A stretch of 64,000 nucleotides of DNA from Rugalucina vietnamica (Eukaryota; Mollusca; Bivalvia; Lucinida; Lucinidae): positions 2,830,006-2,894,005 of the forward strand of contig OZ024877.1 of assembly GCA_964017185.1 (NCBI GenBank). The letters are read 5' to 3'. The notes under the pieces are model-generated. The model saw only the letters and a program-made list of their open reading frames with translations. It ran no database searches and was not told the DNA's origin. Within the stretch, counting starts at the first letter, position 1. Each line of letters starts with the position of its first letter. The translations under genes and the position numbers were made by a program. Positions 41,401 to 53,400 of this stretch are shown here, in pieces.

Positions 41401-44400
41401 AGACATCCAGAGAATTAATTTGATCATGATATGAATCTCAACAAGCACTACTGTTTCAGCCTTCACTGCTTGGTAAGGTCAATATGATCATATGGTAGGC
41501 CAGATTATCATACACATACTATTTAAATGCCTTATTACTTAGCGCACATGCTCCAATAAGCGCACACCCCGGTCTTTTCCGAAAAACACATGCTTAAGCG
41601 CACACTGCTCGAAAAGTATAATGGTATTTTACACCAATTCTACACATTCATTCTGCATTAGAAGCAATAAAACTTAATTTTAAATGATCGAAAACTACTT
41701 TCTAACAATTTGAATACTTGAATGACTTCACCATTGATAGATTTGACGTGGTTATTTCAGCGTTTTGATGAGTAGTTTTCCTTCATAGTGTGCGCTAATT
41801 AGAACGATATTCTGTTACCTTAACTTGTAGTTATTTTGAAAAGTTAAGTGCACTGTGCGCTAATTCGAACGAATACGGTACTTTAAAAGAAGTGGAGAAA
41901 AGTTAAACATTCTAGCTTTGCTGCATCAGAATCATTTGAGCCGCCTCGTGGGAAAACCAACAATGTGGTTTCCGAACAGGTCTGACACAAACCGGCCTCT
42001 ACTGTCACAGAAGACAGCTACAAGCTTGAAATTTTGGATTAAGAGAGTAACGGAATTGTACTATCCGTGTAGCGAAAACAAAGGCGCTGATCAGCTTCGC
42101 GGTTAGCGCGAAGCTGATCTGCGTCTTTGTTTTCGCATTAGCAGATTGTTGGTTTTCCCATGAGGTGGCTCATTTGTCCTATAATTACCTCCATCCAATA
42201 GCCTGACACCAGTTGGTGAAACCTGTATGATATATCTTCCCTCACCAATATTGCCTGCATAAACCGTTGAACTTTGGGTACTAAACCCACTATGGTCGAG
42301 TTCTTGAATTTCTTGACCAGTCTGAAGAATCTGATATGAACAATAACACTATTGCTAAAATTTTGTTTGTTTCACCTTTACCTAAATATACATGTAAGTC
42401 ATGCCAGGTACTGTCAATAATACTGTCCTTCCTGATGCAGATTTCCACTACAGAGAGCACATTTTTTCACCATTAACTGACAATTGCTTTTCTTAAATTA
42501 GCAGGGCAGGGAATAGTTATGCTTCTGTTTTGAATTGCAATAGGCCAGAATAATAATTGTATGCAAGGTGCTTCAAAGATTTGTCTTCAAAAATATTAAA
42601 CTATAATGAACATAACCTGACAGATGTAACTATTGATAACATACCATACTAGAATCAGGTCGACTCAGAATGAGAAAAGCATGCCCATCCTCGACATTGT
42701 CTTCTTCTGCATCCAAATCTATAACACCATCATGACTGGACCGAGAACTGGCTGGTTGTCTCGACTGAAATGAGAGCTATGTGTTATGGGTAGATTTTTG
42801 CTTGGTGACCACTTATAGCCTCAACACAAATTTGACTTGTGGCATTGACATGAAACTGATTAAACACAAAATGAGCCGCGTCATGCGAAAACTGAATTTT
42901 TGGATATGCCAAAACAAAGATGCAGACCAGCTTTGCAGTAACCGCAAAGCTGATCAGCGCCCTTTTTTTCGCTACTCGGATGGCACAATATCTCTTCTTG
43001 TTAAATTCGAAATTTCAAGCTTCCAGCCATAGAAAAGAGCTGCACAGTCCCATTTGTGTAGCACCTGGTAGGAAACGCCTAAGACCCGTTTTCTTGAGTC
43101 GTGGCTCAAATGCAAAAATTTCTTGGTCGACGGGATCAATGACTTATTCAACATCTGACATTAAAACTTTCATTAAAATATTTAAATTACTTTTCTCAAA
43201 GACTATATTAATTTTGGTTACAATCTTAACAATTCTTTAATTTTTACCTTGTTCCCACTACCATTCTGTTCAGCTGTGGGTGGTCCTGTAACTGTCCACA
43301 TGTTCACACAACTTGGTAGTTCAAATGTTGTCACGATCTGTGGTCGAATACTTCTCTACAAACAAAGTAAAGTAAAAGACTTATCATTTCTTTGGGAATT
43401 AATATTAGACTTAAATGAGCTGCCTCATGGGAAAACCAACAATGTGGTTTCCGAACAGGTCAGACACAAACCGGCCTGTACAAGCACAGAAGCAGGCTAG
43501 AAGCTTGAAATTTCGGAATTAAGTAGAGGAGGAATTGTGCAATCCGAGTAGCGAAAACAAAGGCGCTGATCAGCTTCGTGGTTACCGCGAAGCAGATCTG
43601 CGTCTTTGTTTTCGCCTATGCAGATTGTTGGTTTTCCCATGAGGCGGCTCAAATACCAAATGTTTGAAAAGATAGTTTTAGGATTCTTTATGGACATGTT
43701 ATTCTAAATTAAGTATGTAATTAATTGTTGCAATTTGAATTGTATAGAGCATTAAATTAACATTATGTTAGCTCTTGATTTATTTGCTTGTACTGAGGAT
43801 TAACATCCCAGTCAACAATTTTTCATTCATGTCAGGATGACAGGGATTTTCCTACCTTTTCAAAACAGGGACCCGGGACCAATGATTTTGGGAAAAATAA
43901 TACATATATCAGTCAAATTGGGAAAATGGATACAAAACAGAACAGTGGATAATATGCATATTTGGTGTTAATTTGGGGAGATTTCCCCAAAAAAGTATTT
44001 TGAGGGTATAATCCACAACAAATGAACAAAGATTTATTTATTATTTTGGGATTTTTTACCTGAAAATTGGGAAATTTAACACATTTAACACATTTTTTCA
44101 ATTAGGAAAGGGGTCCAAAATGGGTCCCAAAATCAGCCCAGGAAAATCCCTGGATGAATCCAACTCTTCCTGAGTACAAACCAGTATTATGGGGAAAAAA
44201 GGTGCCTTGCTTAAGGATGTTTGCAAAGGTAGGTTTGTGATTGTTTAATGGCTTCACATGCAGTTACAGTTAAGCCTTTTTAACTTTTCTAACATTCTGT
44301 AATCGATAACACTCACCTGTAAAACTGACAATGCTCCATTTTTCCCATACCCCGAGGTTGTGACCAGCTCGAGATCAGGTTCTGAAGAGTTACTGAATTC

Positions 44401-47400
44401 TTCTGACAGGAATGCTGGTTCTCCCATTATAATGTTACCACATGGAGCTATATTCCAGATGTTGTCACACACCTAGAGTAAAATAGCGTAAAGCAGAATT
44501 CATATACATTATCAATACTACTAGTTGTTTGAAAGAAAATAGAAACAAATTTGGCTTAAGCAAGGTCCAAGATCTTATAGGACTGCTGTAAAGATTTTGC
44601 TAAAGGCTGCTCTTTATAAACTCTAGTGTGTATTCTTTTCAATTCCATACCTTTTAGTTATCTAGAAAGCAAGTCTTGCACTAATTACATAAAGGTTCAC
44701 CTAGCATGATGAGCATGTTTAAGACGATCATGTGAAAGGAAAGTTTTAATGTATGGGAAGAAAACAGTCTCAATACAGTTCAAGACTCTTGCACCATTTA
44801 ACCCTTTGGAACTAACAATTATCTAGCTAGGAGGTTTTACACCAGTACAGCAATATGGTTTGTTACTGTTGCATAAGCATCATTCTGTGTGCATTTGCTG
44901 CTAATAGAATATTATTACAACAAAAGGAATCTCACCTCAAATACAAAGGATGTGATAGTTGTCCCTGTAGGGTTTTCACTTACGCCATACACTTCTAACT
45001 CATCTAAATAGTCTACCATACTGACGTCAGAGGCTGGAATACACAATTGTTAACTATTTGAGTCATCCAATCTTGGTTTCCGCCACAAAAGCAATATTGT
45101 TTCCATATTTGTGCATTATACTGAAAACATGTTATGAAAAGGTACAAGTAGGCAAAGATCAGGAAAACGCGCAATCAGCAAAAGATTCCCACTCTAACAG
45201 CCCGAGGTGGGAAAAAACCAAACTAACAATCAGGTACCTATACCATGAAAACATTTCGTAAGCTGAATGAGCAGCTATTTTCCCAATAGGTGGCCACTCA
45301 GTTACCTTAACTAAAAATATGAAAACATACATAAGGCGCCAACATCACAAAAATATTAAACACCAAGACATAAAACATAAAGAACCACCACAGAAGTATC
45401 GACTTGGAACGATCAGTAACAAAAAGTTACTGGCGGGCTTAAATCGATTTTACACGGCCGTAACCTCACCCTCAGCCTCTGCAGTGGTTCATAACATTTA
45501 GTTAGTTCTTCGGTCCTCGTGGTGAATCTCTAACTAGTCAATGAAGTGAAGATCAAATTCCAGCTCTCACAACAATGTCCACTTTTTCAAGTCTTTCACT
45601 TTAACCACAAGTTTTAAATAAGTCTTTAACCATGATAAGTATAAAATACCTACCCATATCACTGGTCCCATCAGTTTTCTTTTTCTTAGGAGGTGGTTCA
45701 CTCTGGAAAAATAGGGATCCAAAAAACAGTTAAGCATACATATACAGCACTAATTTATCAAATTGACGAAATTCCTTTTTTTTTTAAAAAAATCAGATTA
45801 AGTTTTATATATTGATCTACCTTTCTTTCCAATACTCATTTAATCCACTAGATTATGTGCAAAAGACAGCTTCTTGCAAAGATACTTTACATATGATAAA
45901 TATTGGAAAAATAAAAATCACTCAAGTATCAAAAAAAATTCTCCTACCTTAATTTCCACATCAGGAGCTATTTTATCACTGGAATCTTTCTCTGTGTACT
46001 TGAGCAACAGTGAGTTTCCTAGTCGTGATCCCAGGAATATATAACCTTCCTCACATTGGCACATCTGTGGGAGTAATCGGTGAAATGAAGAATGTATATA
46101 GAGGATCTTACACGAGTGGTCATTTCATATGAAATTTATTAAACGAGCCTTTGGCGAGTTTAATAAATTTCATATGAAATGACCACGAGTGTAAGATTCG
46201 TTTTATCATATGACTTTTAAAATAGGATTTTATCGCCTTAGAAGTGGACATATTTTCAATGAAAATTTACATTGTTGTTATGGACGTTGTCAGTGACGTT
46301 ACTTATTCCCGCAAAAGTGTTATTACACGTGTGGTCATACGATTTTTATGACATGACGTTATCCACTGGAAAACAGCGACGTCATATGATAATAAGAATT
46401 ATGACTTTGCATCTTGCAAAAGCTCAGATAAAATTGGAAAGCCTTTAAACAAACTTCACTGTTGACAATTAATTTTCAATTATGGTTACTTTTTATTATT
46501 TGGTGCACATACTTTGAGTTAGAATGTTGAGACAAGATCATGTTGTGTCAACACTGTTCTTGAAACACCAGAACTTAATTAACATATCTTTTGCACCCAA
46601 CAACTTTTCAAGTATGGAGAACAACAAGTACATATACTACTCAAAATTTGATAAGCATCAACGTAGTATTTTCCATACCTCACAATGCAAAACATCCCGG
46701 GTTTGACCCAAATTTAATGACAACCCCCAAAAGGCAAGAATGACAGTCTCATTTGCTTTTTGTTAGAAAATGAATCGAAGCTCCCGTCTAAAAGATATTT
46801 GAATAAAAACATGTCCTTCCAAAGTCCATGGAACAGTTCTTCTAAAACTTGGATTTTGACAAAAACAGTGGTTCTTTTAAAAATTGGCCCACACATGATC
46901 AATACAAGCTAGCATTTATCCTGCAATGCACACATCTGTTAGAATGCACTTGAGACTGACTTTCATAAAGAAATCAATTTTAAGTCGAATTTTTGTGCTC
47001 CTCTGGACTTCTAGATAAATGCCATGAATTCAGGACTTTTAAAAAAATGCAAAGATGGCTCAATTGGCTATGGTAGGACACTTCCTGTTTCAAAGTTCTT
47101 CCAGCCAGGAACTTCAAGGCATTACCTAAGAAAAATTAAATGAGACTGACATTTTGGTCCTTGGGCATTGTCATTAAATTTGGGTCAAACTTGAGGTGTT
47201 TTGCATTGTGTTGTATATAAAATAAATACTTGATGCTTATCAAATTTTGAGTAGTATACTTGAAGCCATTATCAAACCTGCTCGACCAAGGCTGCTCACA
47301 TACCCACTTACCTCATATGATTTCTCTAATGAACAAGTGTACTTACACATGTAGTTAGCACACTGGCAGCTGATTTATCAAAGTGGAAACTTCTAACACT

Positions 47401-50400
47401 TCTCATGCCATCTACCATCAATGTCAATACATATCTACACGGAAACAGATGGCATAATGTAGTATGGTGAAACTCGGAAATAAAAATGTGGGACCATTTA
47501 AATAAACTTTCGATCCCCCTTCCTAAGGGTGCTATACATGAAGTTTGGATTTGATTGGCCAAGCGGTTTCAGAGGAGAAGATCTTTGAAATTGTGGACGA
47601 CCATGGACGAACGCCAGAGCATGGCCATCCTATAAGCTCACCTGAGCTGAAGGTTGATTTTTTTTTATTTTTTTTTTATTATAATTAAGGTCAACATCTT
47701 TTAATTCATGTTGGTTTGTTTGTTTGTGTAGATGCTTAACGTCCCAGTCAACAATTTTTCAGTCATGTCGGGACGGAGCCAACGCTTCCTGGGTTTAACC
47801 AGTACTGAAGGGAGTTAATGTGTCTTGTTCAAGGACACAACACGGTGACGCCCTGTGGGGATCGAACACCGTGTTGTGTCCTTGAGCAAGACACATAAAC
47901 TTGTTATGTATGACAGTTACTTGTTGAAAGATGTGCATTCAGTACTGGTAAACTTCCCAAGGGAGTATGCCCAGGAAAGTATGATGTCATACTTATGATG
48001 TTTACTTGTTGTCCTTAGCAATTATTTACTTTTAGTGTCCCAGATATTGGACATAAACAGGTTGTTTACTTCAGAATTTTCTAGAAATTTCAAATTGTTC
48101 TTTGACAGAAAAGTCCGGAAAAATCTGAAAGAACCAAAGATGTAGAATCTTCTAGAAAAATCTTTTTTTTTATGTCAAAAGAATATTGTGGAATTTTATG
48201 GAAGGATAATGGCCTCTCTAGAATATTCCAGAGCATTAAATTTTGGTAAACAACTTGTTATTTTTAGTATATGATATCATAGAATTTGCTGGAAGAATCC
48301 TGAATGTTCCTCAGTGCTATATAAGGGCTACAAATTTTCATAAGGAGAATCTTTGGGTACTGTTACTATTAAGAAGTCAAAATCTATCTTACTGGAATTT
48401 AAACTTATTCTTGGATTACTTTGTGATATTCGATTCTGGATTGGGACATAGTGCTATTTTTGAAACAAACTTTAATTCTTGGGATCAGAAACTGATACAG
48501 ACTTGTGTTAAAAAATTCTGAGGGACATTCAGACATTCTTTAAGGGAATTAACATCTTGAAAGGTATTGTACATTCATTTTTGTTTGATTGTATATATGC
48601 TTTTGATTGTTTCACATGTAATTACTGGTTAAATCACTTCTAAATAAATTTGTTAAATTTTAAACAAAGCTTGTTGCTGGCTAACCAACTTGTTGGTTTC
48701 CTTAATCTTCTAGTTACGCCTGGCACGTAACAGAATTGGGGGCTCGTCCGGGATTGAAATTTCTTGTGCACCAAATTTATTTAAAATTCTAAAGTATCTT
48801 CACTGTTTGCTGTTTAAATAGCTAAAGCCAGCAAAAAGCAACCATGTCATTCAAACTAAGTGACTTTATTGCTGCGCCTTCTCAGGAGCTGTTAGATAAG
48901 GCCAAAAAGAGTGACCTCTTAGACATAGCTGATCATTATGGGTTGTCAAATATCAAGACTTCCATGTTAAAACATGAAATTAAGAACATTTTGATTCAGT
49001 TTTTTGTTGACGAGGAAATTTTTGATTCCTCGGCTACTTCTCAGATTCTAGTCACTCAGACTGACTTGCAGTTGAGGGAACTAGAAATCAAAAGACAAAT
49101 TGAGATGGAAAAACTAAAATTTGAGTATGAAGAAAGAATAAGGGCAGAAAAGGCCGAAAGGGAAGAAAGAATAAGATTGGAAACTTTAGAACGGGAAGAA
49201 AGAATGCATAAACAAAAGTTAGAAATGGAAGAACGAGAGAAGGAAAAACAAAGAGAATTAGAACGAGAAAAAATTGAGTTAGAAAAAGAAAAATTAGAAA
49301 GAGAAGAAAGGCTTGAAATTGAAAAAGAAAAATTTAAATTTGAAATTGAAGAAAAAGAAAGAGAAAGGCAATTTCAGTTAAGAATGAAGGAAATTGAACT
49401 TAATGACAAATCAAAATCAAAATCTTTGCCTTTGGCTACTAGTACAGTATTTGATGTCACAAAACACATTCGTCTCGTTCCTCCATTTCAAGAAAAAGAG
49501 GTTGACAAATATTTCTTACATTTTGAGAAGGTGGCAGAAAACTTGAAATGGCCAAGGGAGCACTGGACCTTGCTTTTGCAAAGTGTTGTAATTGGTAAAG
49601 CTCGAGAAATTTACACTCAGCTTTCTCTTGAGCAAAGCTCAGATTATGATACAGTAAAGGAATTTATTCTTAAGGCTTATGAGCTGGTCCCTGAGGCATA
49701 CAGGCAGAAATTTAGAGACTGTAGAAAAGAACATGACCAGACTCATGTTGAGTTTGCTAGAACAAAAGAGCAACTATTTGATAGATGGTGTTCTTCAAAG
49801 AAAGTAGGTTCTGATCATGCAAAGCTAAGGCAGCTCATGCTTGTTGAGGAATTCAAAAGGTGCATAAATTCTGATGTTAAGGCTTTCTTGAACGAAAGAG
49901 AGGTTGAAAACTTGGAAACAGCAGCACGTTTAGCTGATGACTATGCTTTGACTCATAAGGCTTCATTTGTCAACAAGCCATATCCTAGGAAACCATATAA
50001 CCCTCAATCAAAGCAAATTACCCCTCAGTCAAAACCATATTCCCCTCAGTCCGGTCCCAAAGCCAATCCCAGTAATCCAACTGACAATTCCAGTCCAAAA
50101 CCCAAATTTTCTAGTGAAAACAAAGGACAAAATCCCTTATCCCAGCCAATTTGTAATTATTGTAAGAAAACTGGCCACATTATTTCTGAATGTTTGGCAC
50201 TGAAACGAAAGAAAGAAAGAGAAAATCTAGATAGTGCTAAACCGACAGGCCTCACCTCCTTAAAGGCTAAACCACAGTCTTGTATCCAGGAAGAAAACCC
50301 TATACTGACCAGAACTTGTAAAGAGTCAGTCTCTGAGGATTCTATTATGGAGATTTATGAACCATTCTTATCAGATGGTTTTGTGTCACTTAACAGTGAC

Positions 50401-53400
50401 TCTGCCCAGTCTACCCCTATCAAAATCTTACGAGATACCGGAGCTTCTCAATCCCTTATCTTGGCAGATACCTTGCCATTTTCCGAGAAGTCTTCTTCTG
50501 GGACAAGTGTCCTTATCCAGGGCGTAGAGTGTGGATTTGTTAATGTACCCCTCCATAATATCTATTTGTCCTCAGACTTGGTTAAAGGTCCCGTGGCTGT
50601 AGGTATTAGACCTTCCTTACCTTTTAAAGGTATTCATTTGCTGTTAGGCAATGATTTGGCAGGAGATAAGGTTGTGGTAAACCCACTTTTGACCAGCACA
50701 CCATGTGTTGATCAACCGCCTGATCCCATTGAGCAGGAAATTCCTGACCTTTACCCTTCTTGTGCTGTTACTAGGGCAATGGCTAAGAAAGCCAAATTAT
50801 ATGATGGGATGCAGGACATAAATTTAACTGACACTTTGATAGGTCAGTCCTTTAATAAAGAGATTTCAACATCTCTTTCCCCTAGTCAGTCTGATATTCA
50901 GACTGACCCTAGCAATCCAAGGTCAGGGTCAGAAAATGACCTTTCACCTTCCAACTCAAATGACCAAGGTCATGACCAGCTGTCAAGGTCACAGCTTTGT
51001 AAAGAACAACACAGTGATTCCGAGATCTCGCCTTTATTTGAAAGGGCTTTAGATGAAAAAGAAATATCCCAGGTCCCTGTTTGCTATTATGTCAAAAATG
51101 GCATATTAATGCGAAAATGGCGTCCTCCAGATGTCTCAGCAGAAGATGAGTGGACTGTTAACCACCAAATTGTGATCCCTAGGGTTTATCGCCCTGAAAT
51201 CTTAAACTTGGCCCATGAAACTCCAATGTCAGGCCATTTAGGTGTAAATAAGACCTATCACAAGATTCTAAATCATTTCTACAGGCCAGGATTAAAATCT
51301 GATGTTTCACTGCATTGCAAATCCTGCCACACTTGTCAAATGGTAGGAAAGCCCAATCAGACCATTCCAAAAGCTCAATTGCAGCCCATTCCTGCCTTTG
51401 ATGAACCTTTCAGCAGAGTGATTATTGATTGTGTAGGTCCCTTACCCAAAACAAAGAAAGGTTGTGAATATCTTCTGACCATAATGTGTGCTTCAACTCG
51501 CTTTCCTGAAGCTATCCCACTCAGAAATATCAAGGCTAAAACAATAGTTAATGCACTTGTGAAGTTCTTCACATTTGTAGGCCTCCCAAAATCTATCCAG
51601 TCAGACCAGGGCTCAAATTTTATGTCAGGAATTTTTCAGCAAGTCATGTACGAACTTGGAATTAAGCAATACAAGTCATCGGCTTACCACCCTGAAAGCC
51701 AAGGTGCCTTAGAAAGATTCCATCAAACTTTGAAAAACATGATCAGATCTTACTGCTTTGACACTGAAAAAGATTGGGATGAAGGCATACACTTGCTTCT
51801 ATTTGCTGTAAGAGAATCTGTACAAGAGTCTCTGGGGTTCAGCCCATTTGAGCTTGTTTTTGGGCACACTGTACGTGGACGGTTAAAACTTCTAAAAGAG
51901 AAATTTCTCTCAGATGATGACAGTTCTTTGAACTTACTTCAGTATGTGTCTGATTTCAAAAACAGACTATCAAAGGCCTGTGATGCAGCTCAGTCCAATC
52001 TCAAATCTGCTCAAAGCAAAATGAAGATTCGTTATGATGAAAATGCTAAAGACAGAAATTTTGAACCTGGAGACAAGATACTTGCTCTATTGCCCATTCC
52101 TGGCAGACCTTTACAAGCTAGATATTATGGCCCGTATACTGTTGACAAAAAGTTAAGTGACGTGAATTACATTGTTAACACTCCTGGGAGGCGCAAGCAA
52201 AAACAGCTTTGTCACATTAATATGCTTAAAAAGTACATTGATAGAGATAGTAATGTTATTTCATCAGTAAATATAGTTAATTCTGTCCCTCATGAACAAA
52301 ATCAAATGGACTCTGAGGACTTCAACTTGGAGAAATCTGATCCCTCGTCATCGAAACTCCAGAATTCTGACATACTACAGAATCTTGATCAGAAACTGTC
52401 TCACCTTGATTCAGACAAAAGACTTGAACTGAAACAGTTAGTTCTCGAATATGAGCACTTATTTCCGGACATTCCATCCAGAACTGACAAAATCTATCAT
52501 GATGTTGACATTATTGAAGGTTCAAAACCTGTAAAGCAACATCCTTACAGAATGAACCCTGTAAAACAGCAATATCTCAGGGAAGAAGTTCAATATTTGC
52601 TGGACAATGATTTCATTGAACCCAGTCAAAGTGAATGGAGTTCTCCTTGTATTCTTGTACCAAAGCCAGACGGGACATTTAGAATGTGCACAGACTATCG
52701 AAAAGTCAATTCTGTCACTAAAACAGACACTTTTCCCATCCCACGAATTGATGACTGCATTGATAATATTGGACATGCCAAGTATGTTACAAAGTTCGAT
52801 CTGCTAAAGGGATTTTGGCAGATACCCCTCACGGACAGAGCAAAGGAGATCTCGGCATTTGTTACACCAGATGGACTGTACCAGTATAAAGTCATGCCAT
52901 TTGGAATGAAGAGCTCGCCTGCGACTTTTCAGCGGCTGGTCAACAGTTTGATTTCCAATCTGGATGGCTGTAAAGCCTATATAGACGACGCTATTATCTT
53001 CAGTGAGGAGTGGCAACAACACTTGCAGACAATCAGAACATTCTTTGACCGGCTAAGTGATGCTAAACTAACTGTGAACTTGGCAAAAAGTGAATTTTGC
53101 CATGCAAACTTGACATTTCTTGGACACATTGTAGGTCAAGGTCAGGTAAAACCTGTAGAAGCTAAAGTTGAGGCTATCTCAGATTTTCCTGTACCTACTA
53201 GCAAAAGACAACTGATGCGCTTTCTGGGTATGGCTGGATATTACAGGAAATTCTGCAACAACTTCTCGGCTATAGCTGAGCCTCTGACAAACTTGCTTGG
53301 TAAGAAGGCCAAGTATGTTTGGACAGATGACTGCCAGAAGTCATTTGATAAGCTCAAGGCCATTCTTAGAAGTGCTCCGGTTCTCTTAGCACCAAGTTTT

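Noticed and set aside
44978..44983. GTAAGT inside CPSF1 exon 12 as the real donor
   Set aside because: Stopping there loses [13 protein letters not shown], which joins to VCDN as in the family, and would shift the junction phase.
48243..48521. 92-codon frame recurring in LTRs (also 54270-54548 and shorter forms in the other LTRs)
   Set aside because: It recurs only because the LTR is repeated. Lengths differ between copies through indels, and the TATA-like box lies in it.
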